Shown in pieces: positions 1 to 7,478 of a stretch of DNA of 16,365 bases. The stretch spans positions 1 to 16,365 of the forward strand of contig CAZWIZ010000022.1 in assembly GCA_964634385.1 (NCBI GenBank). Reading direction: 5' to 3'. The notes under the pieces are model-generated. The model worked only from the letters and a program-made list of their open reading frames with translations, was not told the DNA's origin and did no database searches. The stretch is from JAFGXW01 sp964634385 (GTDB taxonomy: Bacteria > Bacillota_I > Bacilli_A > Izemoplasmatales > Izemoplasmataceae). A program made the translations under genes and the position numbers. How positions within the stretch are numbered: position 1 is the stretch's first letter; each line of letters begins with the position of its first letter.

Positions 1-1
1 A

Positions 2-160
2 GGAGCATATTATGATTTTGCTAGAAGTATAGCGAGAAGAGCAGAAAGAAGTTTAGTAAAGTTTGTTGAAGTTCATAAAAGAAACGACCTAGATTACTGT
101 ATTAAGTACTTAAATAGACTTAGTGATTTATTATTTATTTATTCTAGATCTTTAGCTTAA
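2..160 (+). CDS. PduO-type cob(I)alamin adenosyltransferase, C-terminal end (gene enters from left edge)
   Basis: Seen: an open frame of 52 codons runs from the window edge to TAA at 158-160. It contains RSIARRAERS and YLNRLSDLLF, which are the C-terminal signature of PduO/MMAB-type ATP:cob(I)alamin adenosyltransferases; these enzymes transfer the 5'-deoxyadenosyl group of ATP to reduced cobalamin in the cytoplasm. The arginines of the RRAER stretch and the NRLSD segment belong to the ATP and cobalamin site in this family. The visible part carries no frameshift or stop, so this copy may be functional, but the first two thirds lie outside the window. A second, heavily damaged copy of the same gene lies at 3238-3745 and matches this segment at roughly 93 percent with two single-base deletions. 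A terminator hairpin follows at once. The presence of the enzyme implies B12-dependent metabolism, now or in the past. Confidence 0.8.
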   Translation, partial: GAYYDFARSIARRAERSLVKFVEVHKRNDLDYCIKYLNRLSDLLFIYSRSLA

Positions 161-187
161 ACAGCAAAATTATTTGCTGTTTTATTA
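159..187 (+). terminator. Intrinsic terminator of the adenosyltransferase gene
   Basis: AAACAGCAAA (159-168) pairs perfectly with TTTGCTGTTT (173-182) around an ATTA loop and is followed by a T-rich tail. It overlaps the TAA stop. The second copy of the gene has a corresponding, weaker hairpin at 3747-3765. Confidence 0.75.
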
Positions 188-205
188 TTACAGAAGACTA
201 TTTAA

Positions 206-567
206 GGTCGGGTATTTAAAAGAATTTGGCGAATTGATGAACCAAGAGATATATATTCATTTAAAGACGAGTTTATTAAATTAGATTTATTAGATAAGTA
301 CTATCGTGTTAATATTGAAATCAATCAAGAGATAATAGATAGAGTTTCTAAAGAATATCAAAATAAATTATATTTCTATATTGTAGGAGGTTCAAGATTT
401 GTTAATAGTTGCTGAATAACTAGTCAATAATAAGGTGAAATTATCAAATATAAAATTTGATAGATTTAATGATATGAGTAAGTTATCAATATTTTAAAGG
501 TCTATCCTAAAATAATGTTATTGAATACGAAAATTATATTGATTATTTTAAACTGAAAAAACCTTAA
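206..567 (+). pseudogene. Decayed unidentified gene
   Basis: I do not recognise this gene. An open stretch without a start codon (206-415) reads like real protein, with pieces such as RVFKRIWRIDEPRDIYSF and LDLLDKYYRVNIEI, and ends at TGA 413-415. Further fragments in other frames follow (KFDRFNDMSKLS around 450-490), and a last in-frame piece, EYENYIDYFKLKKP, ends at TAA 565-567. The frame changes and internal stops over about 360 bases suggest a small gene broken by frameshifts rather than random spacer. It lies between the adenosyltransferase gene and the nucleotidase gene, so it falls inside the segment bounded by the two adenosyltransferase copies. No promoter or ribosome binding site is evident. 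Function unknown; some of the apparent coding character could be chance in AT-rich DNA. Confidence 0.4.
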
Positions 568-595
568 TTATAAATAATGTAAGGGGTTACAAAAA

Positions 596-627
596 TTGTT
601 TTATTTTCTTATATTTTATAGTATAAT
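596..627 (+). promoter_or_regulatory. Probable promoter of the 5'-nucleotidase gene
   Basis: A consensus -10 box TATAAT lies at 622-627, about 38 bases before the start codon. The -35 side is poor: TTGTTT at 596-601 would need a 20-base spacer, and TTATTT at 601-606 a 15-base one. Transcription should start near 634, giving a leader of about 30 bases. Confidence 0.5.
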
Positions 628-664
628 ACATATAAGTAAAAAAAAAGAGAGGAAGATTTATGAG

Positions 665-3076
665 ATGAAAAAATTATTTGTTTTATTATTTGTAATATTT
701 ATTACCTTTACTTTGACTGCATGTACGGGTGAAGTAGAAGTTGCAGTTGACGATTTAAACGCACTAGTTGATGACTTAACTGCCGAAGACGTTGCATTAG
801 ATGCAGCTGTCACAGATTTAGAAACTGAACTTGATGCATTAGAAACTAAACTTGATGCATTAGAAACTGATGATGAAGCTGTTGCAGTATTAATCGCTGA
901 TATTTTAGACGATATTGATACTGTTAATGATGAATTAGCTGCATTAGGAGTTTTATCTGGAGCTAACGAAGATGATATTGCTGCTATTGATGTACTTATT
1001 ACTGGATTACAAGCACAAGTTGATGCATTACAAGCACAAGTTGATCATTTATATGTTGAAGAATTACCATTCTTAAAAGAAGTGGAAATTATTTTAGTAC
1101 ATACAAATGATGTTCATGGTCGTGTTAATGATGACTCATGGAGTGGAACAATGGGTATGGCAACAGTTAAGAATATTATTGATGAGATTGAAACTCAATT
1201 TGATAATACTATGTTAATATCTGCTGGAGACATTTTCCATGGTACTACATTTGCTACATTAGAAGAGGGAGAAAGTGTTCTTAACGTTATGAACTTTGTT
1301 GGATATGATTTACTTACTCCTGGTAATCATGACTTTGATTATGGATTAGATAGATTATTGGAATTAGAAGAATTAGCTGATTTTCCATTAATTTCTGCTA
1401 ATATCCAATACAAAGCAGATAATACTGATGTATTTAATCCTTATATTATTCAAGAATTTGATGGTGTAAAAGTTGGTTTCTTCGGAATTACTTCACCTGA
1501 AACTGCTTATAAAACTCATCCTGATAATGTAACTGATGTTAATTTCTTAGATCCTATTGCTCAATCACAAGCTATGGTTGATGAGTTAGAAGGATTAGTT
1601 GACGTTATTGTTTTAGTAGCACACGTTGGATTAGATGCATCTACTTTAATTACTACTGAAGATATTGCTTTAGCGGTAGATGGAATTGATGTAATTATTG
1701 ATGGACATTCACATACTGTTTTACCTCATGGTATGATGGTTAATGATACATTAATCGTAAGTACTGGAGAATATATGAAAAACTTAGGTGTTCTTTCAAT
1801 TGTTGTTCAAGGTGGGCAAGTAGTTGCTAAGAATTCAATGCTGATATCTGCTGATTATGCTGCTGATTTAGGTTACGGAGCTGACGCAGAAGTTCAAGCT
1901 TATATTGATGATATTATTAATGATCAAGATGAGATTTTAGGAGTTGTAGTTGGACAGACTTCTGTTGTTCTTGAAGGTGAAAGAGATGACGTTCGTACTG
2001 GTGAAACCAATCTTGGTGATTTAATTACTGATTCTATGATTGATATGACTGGTGCAGATGTCGCGATTACTAATGGTGGAGGAATTAGAGCCTCTATTGC
2101 TATTGGTGAAATCACTGTTGGAGATATTATTACTGTATTACCATTCGGTAACATTATTGTTACTAAAGAACTTACAGGACAAGCACTTCTTAATACGTTA
2201 GAATATGGTACTTCATCATATCCTAATTCTTCAGGTAAATTCTCACATGTTGCGGGAGTTACATTTGATATTAATCTTGATAATGCAGACGGAGAACGTG
2301 TTGAAAATGTAATGGTTAATGGAGTACCCCTTGATTTGATGGCTACATACATGGTTGCTACTAATGATTTCTTAGCTGCTGGTGGAGACGGATACGTAGA
2401 ATTTGGTCTTGTTCCTACTGCTGCTGAATATGGTGGATTACACGAAGCATTAACAACTAAATTTGTAGTTGGTACTGATGTTGTTCTTCCTACTATGGGT
2501 AGAATCACAGTTACTAACGCTCCTGATTTATTCTTTAGTGAATATGGTGAACCAGATGGTGGAAACTGTAAATATGTTGAAATTTATAATCCAACTAATA
2601 ATGCTATAGATTTATCTAATTATAAAATTATTAAAGGTGGAAATGGTGAAGCATTTGATGTATCTACAAATATTGAAGTATTAACTGGTACTTTAGCTGC
2701 TGGTGCTGTTTTAGTTATTGGTAACCCTGCTTGTTTTGATGGTTCAGACAGTGCGAGTATTGATGCAGGATTCCCTCAAACAGGAATTAGTTATCTTTCA
2801 TCAACTGTTGCTGGATACGTAAACGGTGATGATGCTCTTGGACTATTCAAAAATGATGTTTTAATTGATACAATCGGACTTGGTGGAGAAGACCCAGGAA
2901 GCAGTTGGGCTGTTGGTGATGGAGATTTACTTGGTGGATTTACAGCTAACGCAAACTTAATTCGTGTTCCTGGAACAGTACATGGTAATCCTGATTGGGC
3001 TGTTGTAGCAATGGAATGGATTGTTGTTGATCACAGAGACTACACTGATGTAGGTTCTTATACTGTAACTCCTTAA
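665..3076 (+). CDS. Surface lipoprotein 5'-nucleotidase with coiled-coil stalk and lamin-tail domain
   Basis: Extracellular nucleotide phosphohydrolase of the UshA/5'-nucleotidase family, expected to cleave nucleotides to nucleoside plus phosphate. The start is ATG 665: it follows AGAGAGGAAG (647-656) and opens a lipoprotein signal peptide with lipobox LTAC (Cys20). An open frame reaching back to 596 has no such signal. Layout of the 803 residues: signal and lipid anchor 1-20; acidic heptad-rich coiled coil about 25-130; metallophosphatase domain about 140-420 with NDVHGR (D149, H151), GNHDFDYG (220-227) and DGHSHT (346-351), the di-metal ligands; 5'-nucleotidase C-terminal substrate domain about 432-600 with NGGGIRA (470-476) and NDFLAAGGDGY (567-577); lamin-tail domain about 620-800 with the typical EIYNPTNNAIDLSNYKI. 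There is no LPXTG anchor. The stalk would hold the enzyme away from the membrane. It has its own promoter and terminator and lies upstream of a phosphonate-type importer, suggesting phosphorus scavenging. Confidence 0.93.
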   Translation: MKKLFVLLFVIFITFTLTACTGEVEVAVDDLNALVDDLTAEDVALDAAVTDLETELDALETKLDALETDDEAVAVLIADILDDIDTVNDELAALGVLSGANEDDIAAIDVLITGLQAQVDALQAQVDHLYVEELPFLKEVEIILVHTNDVHGRVNDDSWSGTMGMATVKNIIDEIETQFDNTMLISAGDIFHGTTFATLEEGESVLNVMNFVGYDLLTPGNHDFDYGLDRLLELEELADFPLISANIQYKADNTDVFNPYIIQEFDGVKVGFFGITSPETAYKTHPDNVTDVNFLDPIAQSQAMVDELEGLVDVIVLVAHVGLDASTLITTEDIALAVDGIDVIIDGHSHTVLPHGMMVNDTLIVSTGEYMKNLGVLSIVVQGGQVVAKNSMLISADYAADLGYGADAEVQAYIDDIINDQDEILGVVVGQTSVVLEGERDDVRTGETNLGDLITDSMIDMTGADVAITNGGGIRASIAIGEITVGDIITVLPFGNIIVTKELTGQALLNTLEYGTSSYPNSSGKFSHVAGVTFDINLDNADGERVENVMVNGVPLDLMATYMVATNDFLAAGGDGYVEFGLVPTAAEYGGLHEALTTKFVVGTDVVLPTMGRITVTNAPDLFFSEYGEPDGGNCKYVEIYNPTNNAIDLSNYKIIKGGNGEAFDVSTNIEVLTGTLAAGAVLVIGNPACFDGSDSASIDAGFPQTGISYLSSTVAGYVNGDDALGLFKNDVLIDTIGLGGEDPGSSWAVGDGDLLGGFTANANLIRVPGTVHGNPDWAVVAMEWIVVDHRDYTDVGSYTVTP
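815..1045 (+). repeat. Two 21-bp tandem duplications within the coiled-coil coding region
   Basis: CTTGATGCATTAGAAACT occurs at 830-847 and again at 851-868; TTACAAGCACAAGTTGAT occurs at 1007-1024 and again at 1028-1045. Both have a period of 21 bases, exactly seven codons or one coiled-coil heptad (LDALETK and LQAQVDA). The identical DNA, not only protein, suggests recent slippage or unequal exchange that lengthens the stalk without breaking the frame. Confidence 0.85.
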
Positions 3077-3100
3077 TTAGATATTATGATAATATAATTA

Positions 3101-3135
3101 ATAGATGATTTCTTAACTGAAATCATCTATTTTTT
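3101..3135 (+). terminator. Intrinsic terminator of the 5'-nucleotidase gene
   Basis: A perfect 12-bp stem, ATAGATGATTTC (3101-3112) with GAAATCATCTAT (3119-3130), closes a six-base loop and is followed by TTTTT. It lies 25 bases after the stop. Confidence 0.92.
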
Positions 3136-3237
3136 GGTAGTTTCTATAAACCTAATTTACTGCTTTGCCTATATAATGAAGTGTGTAAGAGAATCATTAT
3201 AAAAAGAAGATATATTGTAAAAAAGATTGACGACAAT

Positions 3238-3745
3238 AAATTTATCTCTACAGCAAAAGGTGATAAAGGAATATTAAAAAATTATTCAATAAATTATACT
3301 CAAAGAGTGATTATTTATTTAAAGTGTTAGGAAATATTGATTAACTTAGCAGTGTTCTTGGAGTAGTTTATTATAATACTTAGGAAAAAGAAGAAATAAG
3401 AGATATTCAATAATTTTACAACATATAAACTCTCAAGTTGCTACGACAGATGAAGGGATTAGAAAAGAAAAATTAATTCGAGTAAGTGAATAAAATGTCC
3501 GAAATTAGAATATAAGGAACAAATGCTTTTAGAAAAGAGCAATATAGAACCAAAATTTATTTTACCAGGAAGTGACACTTCTAAAGTAAGAGCATATTAT
3601 GATTTTGCTAGAAGTATAGCGAGAAGAGCAGAAAGAAGTTTAATAAAGTTGTTGGTGTCCATAAAGAAACGACCTAGATTACTGTATTAAGCACTTAAAC
3701 AGACTTGGTGATTTATTATTTATTTATTCTAGATCCTTAGCTTAA
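3238..3745 (+). pseudogene. Second copy of PduO-type cob(I)alamin adenosyltransferase, inactivated
   Basis: Homology to the family is spread over all frames from about 3238 to TAA 3743-3745. Pieces in order: KFISTAKGDKG (the family N-terminus, normally KIYTKTGDKG); YLFKVLGNID, then a stop where DEL is expected, then LSSVLGVVYYN (family pattern GxxDELNSxLG); ILQHINSQVATTDEG after a frameshift; EYKEQMLLEKSN; FILPGSDTSKVRAYYDFARSIARRAERSL (split here for reading: FILPGSDTSKVRAYY and DFARSIARRAERSL); and finally a frame broken again by single-base deletions near 3648 and 3666. The length, about 508 bases, agrees with a full-size gene of roughly 170 codons. The last 158 bases align to 1-160 with about nine substitutions and two deletions. 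At least one nonsense change and several frameshifts make this non-functional. The 100 bases before it (3136-3237) show nothing I can assign. Confidence 0.8.
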
Positions 3746-3746
3746 A

Positions 3747-3765
3747 TAGTAAATTTTATTTACTG
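3747..3765 (+). terminator. Degenerate terminator hairpin of the adenosyltransferase pseudogene
   Basis: AGTAAA (3748-3753) pairs with TTTACT (3759-3764), with a further T·G wobble at the base. Relative to the hairpin at 159-182 the inner C-G pair has become T-A on both sides, so pairing is kept, but the stem is shorter and the T tail is lost (ATTAATCATT). Confidence 0.45.
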
Positions 3766-3859
3766 ATTAATCATTAATATATGCTTCTTAATTATAATTA
3801 TTATTAATTATATTTCGTATGCTAAATTAGATAAAGTTTATATGGAAAAAAATAGTGTT

Positions 3860-3892
3860 TTGTAGTAAAATTAATATAAGAGTTTGTACAAT
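3860..3892 (+). promoter_or_regulatory. Possible promoter for the phn operon
   Basis: TACAAT at 3887-3892 and TATAAG at 3875-3880 are the only plausible -10 boxes before the start at 3914. TTGTAG (3860-3865) could be a -35 for the first, but with a 21-base spacer. Neither pair is convincing. I could not find a clear Pho-box direct repeat here. Confidence 0.25.
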
Positions 3893-3913
3893 ACAAAAAA
3901 TAGGAGGAAAAAA

Positions 3914-4927
3914 ATGAAAAAATTATTATCTTTAGTTGCTTTATTAATTCTTGTATTCGCAATGGCAGGATGCCAAAAAGAAACTAAAACATTATCAGTG
4001 TACTTTGTACCTTCAAGAGATGCAGCATTAATCTTAGAAACTACAGAGCCACTAAAAGCTTTATTAAAAGCTGAATTAGCTGAACAGGGTTATGATTTCG
4101 ATGAAATTATTATCGAAGTAGGATCTTCTTACGAAGCAGTTGGAGAAGCAATGATTTCTGGTACTGCAGATGTTGGATTCTTACCAGGCGGAACTTATGC
4201 TTTATATTCTGTTGATGATGAAATCAACGTAATCCTTACAGCTTTAAGATCAGGATTAGATAAAGATTTTAATGATGCAATTGATTGGAATGACGGAGAA
4301 CCTACTCATAGAGTATCTGACGAAATGGTTGCTTATTATCGTGGATTAATGATTGCTGGCCCTAGTGCTTATGGTCGTGAATTAGCTGCTAAAGTTAATG
4401 CAGGAACTGCACTTACATGGGACGATTTCAACGCAGCTAATTGGTGTGTTAGATCTTCAACTTCATCTTCAGGATTTATTTATCCAACAATTTGGTTAAT
4501 GGAACAATTTGATGATCAAGGAATTACTGATTTAAATAGTTTCGTTCAAACTGATGGTTACGGTACTTCAATGGCTTCTTTAGCTGCTGGTACTTGTGAT
4601 ATCGCTACTATCTATGCTGATGCACGTATGGATTATGTAGATAAATGGGTTGACGCTAGTGAAGGATTTGGTAGAGAATTATCAATTTGGGAAGAAACTG
4701 ACGTAGTTGGTGTTACTCCTGGTATCTATAATGATACAATTTCTGTTTCTAATTTAACTGTTGATGCAGATTTAGCTGCTGCACTTCAAGTAGCGTTTAT
4801 TAATATAGCAAACACTCCTGAAGGATTAGAAATTATTTCAATTTATAGTCATGCAGGATATCAAGTTGCTGTATCTGCAGATTATGATAATGAAAGAGCT
4901 GCACAAGCTATATTATCAGGTGAATAG
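3914..4927 (+). CDS. phnD: Phosphonate-type ABC transporter, substrate-binding lipoprotein (PhnD family)
   Basis: Binding protein that captures a phosphorus-containing substrate outside the membrane and delivers it to the permease. The start is ATG 3914, six bases after a strong AGGAGG (3902-3907); the in-frame ATG at 3884 lacks a ribosome site and would bury the signal peptide. The 337-residue protein begins with a lipoprotein signal ending in AMAGC (Cys20), followed by the family-typical YFVPSRDAALI segment and the SGTADVGFLPGGTYAL segment that lines the ligand cleft in PhnD/PtxB-like proteins. A second-lobe stretch around WCVRSSTSSSGFIYPTIWL fits the serine/threonine-rich phosphonate or phosphite pocket. 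The ATPase and two permease genes follow downstream, separated by a terminator hairpin. The ligand cannot be read from the sequence: phosphonate, phosphite, hypophosphite or a phosphate ester are all possible. Confidence 0.9.
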   Translation: MKKLLSLVALLILVFAMAGCQKETKTLSVYFVPSRDAALILETTEPLKALLKAELAEQGYDFDEIIIEVGSSYEAVGEAMISGTADVGFLPGGTYALYSVDDEINVILTALRSGLDKDFNDAIDWNDGEPTHRVSDEMVAYYRGLMIAGPSAYGRELAAKVNAGTALTWDDFNAANWCVRSSTSSSGFIYPTIWLMEQFDDQGITDLNSFVQTDGYGTSMASLAAGTCDIATIYADARMDYVDKWVDASEGFGRELSIWEETDVVGVTPGIYNDTISVSNLTVDADLAAALQVAFINIANTPEGLEIISIYSHAGYQVAVSADYDNERAAQAILSGE

Positions 4928-4953
4928 AATTATAATTATTTAAAATTAAAAAT

Positions 4954-4987
4954 AGGCTTGTTCATTTGAGCAAGCCTGTTTTTTTAC
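4954..4987 (+). terminator. Terminator between phnD and phnC (probably partial read-through)
   Basis: AGGCTTGTTC (4954-4963) pairs with GAGCAAGCCT (4968-4977) with one G·T wobble around loop ATTT, then GTTTTTTT. It sits 26 bases after the phnD stop and ends 17 bases before phnC. No separate phnC promoter is visible, so partial read-through would give more binding protein than membrane complex. Confidence 0.85.
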
Positions 4988-5002
4988 AGAAAGGCTGATT
5001 AG

Positions 5003-5773
5003 ATGATTAAATTTGAGCATGTTGGTAAAATATATCCAGATGGCACTGTTGCATTAGTTGATGTCACATTAGAAATAGCTCAAGGTGAATTTGTGGCAGT
5101 TATTGGATTAAGTGGTGCTGGAAAATCAACAATGATAAAACTTATCAATAAAATGATTCCTGTTACTTCGGGAAAATTAATAGTTAATGACATAGAAGTA
5201 GATGAATCACTTAAAGGGAAGAGTTTAAGAACATTTAGAAGAAAAATTGGAATGATATTTCAATCTTTTAATTTAATTGGGAGAACAACAGTTATTAAAA
5301 ATGTCCTTGCTGCAAGAGTTGCAGAAATGGATCCTATTAGTAGCTTATTTGGCATATATAAGAAAGAAGATAAAATTGTTGCTTTAGAAGCACTTGAACA
5401 AGTAGGAATACTAGAAAAAGCATATAACAGAGCAGATAAACTAAGTGGTGGTCAACAACAACGTGTTGCCTTATCTAGAACAATCGCTCAAAATCCCTCT
5501 ATTATTTTAGCTGATGAACCGGTTGCGTCATTAGATCCAATTACAGCAAAACAAGTTATGGCAGACTTTGAGAAAATTAATAAGGAATTAAATATTACTG
5601 TTATTGCAAATATGCATCATGTTGATATGGCACTTCAATATGCGAGAAGAGTAATAGGTATTAGAGATGGAAGAATTGTTTTTGATGGTCCTTCTAGTTC
5701 TATTACTAATAACTTATTAAAAGGAATCTATGGTCGTGATATAACTGAAGAAGATATTATGGCTAAAAAATGA
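5003..5773 (+). CDS. phnC: Phosphonate-type ABC transporter, ATP-binding protein (PhnC family)
   Basis: Cytoplasmic ATPase that powers the importer. All nucleotide-binding-domain motifs are present in 256 residues: Walker A GLSGAGKST (35-43), Q-loop glutamine 87 in IGMIFQSFNL, signature LSGGQQQR (147-154), Walker B IILADEP (167-173), D-loop SLDP (176-179) and H-loop His205 or His206 in ANMHHVDMA. FNLIGRTTVIKNVLAAR after the Q-loop is characteristic of the PhnC subfamily. The length is normal. The start ATG 5003 is nine bases after a modest AAAGG. The 3' end overlaps the next gene by four bases (ATGA), implying translational coupling. All key catalytic residues are intact. Confidence 0.95.
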   Translation: MIKFEHVGKIYPDGTVALVDVTLEIAQGEFVAVIGLSGAGKSTMIKLINKMIPVTSGKLIVNDIEVDESLKGKSLRTFRRKIGMIFQSFNLIGRTTVIKNVLAARVAEMDPISSLFGIYKKEDKIVALEALEQVGILEKAYNRADKLSGGQQQRVALSRTIAQNPSIILADEPVASLDPITAKQVMADFEKINKELNITVIANMHHVDMALQYARRVIGIRDGRIVFDGPSSSITNNLLKGIYGRDITEEDIMAKK

Positions 5774-6630
5774 CACAAGAACTAAATAATAAAACAAATA
5801 AATCAAAGAATAATAGAGAAAAAAAGAAAAATAAAAGAAAAATATATACACTTAAATCAGGAACACAAGTTGTTGAACCATTTTCAATTGTTCCAATTAT
5901 TATTTTAATATTAATTGGATTTTCAATTGTTGCTTCAATTTTTACAAGAGTTAATATAGGAATGTTTTTTAGAAATATTGGTAACTTTTTCGATATTTTA
6001 TTCAGAATGTTTCCTCCGAATTTTACTTACTTAGAAAAAGTTTGGAAACCGATGGTGGATACTATTCAAATGGCATTACTTGGAAGTATGCTAGGGTCTC
6101 TTTTTGCTTTACCTGTTGCGCTATTTGCTTCAAGTAATATTATAAAAAATAAATATATAATAGTTACTATTAGATTCTTATTATCATTGTTAAGAACCTT
6201 ACCAGTATTAGTATATGCATTATTGTTAACTTTAATTTTCGGGTTTGGAACTTTTGCTGGAACAATCGCAATTTCAATTTTTACATTTGCGATTGTATCA
6301 AAAATGTTATTTGAAAAAATCGAGACTATTGATATGGGAGCTTTTATAGCTATTGAATCAACAGGCGCAAATAAAGTTAATGCTTTTACAACAGCGGTAT
6401 TACCACAAATTATGCCTAACTATTTATCTATATCACTTTATAGTTTTGAAATTAATATTCGTTATGCAGCAATATTAGGTTATGTTGGTGCTGGTGGAAT
6501 TGGGATTTTGTTAAATGATAGAATGAATTGGAGAGCATATAGTGATGTTATTGTTGTATTACTTGTATTGCTTGTCGTAGTAATTGCTATTGAATCTTTT
6601 TCTAGATATATAAGGGGGAGATTAGGATAA
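5770..6630 (+). CDS. phnE: Phosphonate-type ABC transporter permease 1 (PhnE family)
   Basis: Integral membrane permease, 286 residues. It begins with an unusually lysine- and asparagine-rich cytoplasmic tail (about 30 residues, KTNKSKNNREKKKNKRK), followed by hydrophobic segments near 38-60, 95-120, 135-160, 165-185 and 255-275. The BPD-type permease coupling loop is present: AIESTGANKVNAFTTAVLPQ in the position of the EAA motif, followed by SFEINIRYAAILGYVGAGGIG, a near-signature of PhnE. Translation starts inside the phnC stop (ATGA), without a strong ribosome site of its own, and the gene overlaps the next permease gene by one base. Two distinct PhnE genes in tandem suggest a heterodimeric channel. 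Confidence 0.93.
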   Translation: MTQELNNKTNKSKNNREKKKNKRKIYTLKSGTQVVEPFSIVPIIILILIGFSIVASIFTRVNIGMFFRNIGNFFDILFRMFPPNFTYLEKVWKPMVDTIQMALLGSMLGSLFALPVALFASSNIIKNKYIIVTIRFLLSLLRTLPVLVYALLLTLIFGFGTFAGTIAISIFTFAIVSKMLFEKIETIDMGAFIAIESTGANKVNAFTTAVLPQIMPNYLSISLYSFEINIRYAAILGYVGAGGIGILLNDRMNWRAYSDVIVVLLVLLVVVIAIESFSRYIRGRLG

Positions 6631-7475
6631 TGGAAAATACAAAGAATATAAAAACACCAAGTGCTGCTGTTACAGAAGCATTTAATAATCGTCCAAAAAC
6701 ATTTGTTAGAAACACAATAGTTATTAGTGTATTGTTGGCTTTAGTAATATGGAGCTCTAGCATATTAGACTTTGGTGGTATAAATGAACAAGGTATTAAT
6801 GTCATTAGAGGTGTAATGAATGCTTTAGTCAAACCTAATACAGATTGGTTATTCAACTTAAATTCTCACAAAACTAGTATTCCTTGGCTAATGTTTGAAA
6901 CTATTTCAATGGCCTTTTTAGGAACAATCATAGGTGCGGTTTTGTCAATTCCTTTCGCTTTCTTTGCTAGTAGAAATATTACTGGAGAATGGGGAAGCTA
7001 TGGCGGAAATATTGTTGTAACTACAATTAGATCTTTCCCAGTTTTAATTTTAGGATTAATGTTTATTAAAGTTGCAGGACCTGGTCCTTTTGCAGGAGTA
7101 CTAACTATTAGTGTTTCTTCAATCGGAATGATTACTAAATTATATATTGAATCAATTGAAGATATTGATAGAGGTATTCTAGATGCATTAGATGCGATGG
7201 GATCTACTACAATTCAAAAGATTCGTTATGGAATAATTCCACAGTTAACAGCTAACTTTATTTCTGTTGCTATTTATCGTTTTGAAATTAATGTTAGAAA
7301 TGCAACAATTTTAGGACTTGTTGGAGCTGGAGGAATTGGTTTTACATTAATTGCTGCAATGGGAGCTTATCGTTGGAATGATGCTGCTGCATGTTTATGG
7401 GGTATTGTTGTTGTAGTAATTGTTGTTGAGTTTTTCTCAACAAATATTAGACGTAAACTAATTACAGGAGAATAG
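6630..7475 (+). CDS. phnE: Phosphonate-type ABC transporter permease 2 (PhnE family)
   Basis: Second PhnE-type permease, 281 residues, starting in a TAATG overlap with the first and preceded by AAGGGGGAG (6612-6620). Hydrophobic segments lie near 28-48, 88-112, 125-150, 155-172 and 250-272. The coupling loop reads LDALDAMGSTTIQKIRYGII (EAA-motif position) and is followed by YRFEINVRNATILGLVGAGG, the same PhnE-type signature as in its neighbour, so the two are paralogues. The first transmembrane segment is preceded by a shorter, less basic tail than in permease 1. It is the last gene of the operon: a very strong terminator follows four bases after the stop. Which of the two could be called PhnE1 or PhnE2 by orthology I cannot tell. 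Confidence 0.93.
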   Translation: MENTKNIKTPSAAVTEAFNNRPKTFVRNTIVISVLLALVIWSSSILDFGGINEQGINVIRGVMNALVKPNTDWLFNLNSHKTSIPWLMFETISMAFLGTIIGAVLSIPFAFFASRNITGEWGSYGGNIVVTTIRSFPVLILGLMFIKVAGPGPFAGVLTISVSSIGMITKLYIESIEDIDRGILDALDAMGSTTIQKIRYGIIPQLTANFISVAIYRFEINVRNATILGLVGAGGIGFTLIAAMGAYRWNDAAACLWGIVVVVIVVEFFSTNIRRKLITGE

Positions 7476-7478
7476 TAT

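Noticed and set aside
596..664. Upstream extension of the nucleotidase reading frame to 596
   Set aside because: It starts with a non-ATG codon, overlaps the promoter and would put 23 residues in front of a perfect lipoprotein signal peptide; ATG 665 has a ribosome binding site.
1924..2508. 194-codon open frame on the minus strand inside the nucleotidase gene
   Set aside because: It lies wholly opposite a conserved catalytic and substrate domain, has no ribosome site, and its serine/proline/threonine-rich product is what an antisense frame of this gene would give.
1..3765. Insertion sequence or composite transposon formed by the two adenosyltransferase copies
   Set aside because: The repeats are ordinary gene ends, with no transposase, terminal inverted repeats or target duplication visible.
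6602..6856. 84-codon minus-strand frame across the junction of the two permease genes
   Set aside because: Antisense shadow of coupled, conserved genes; no start signals.
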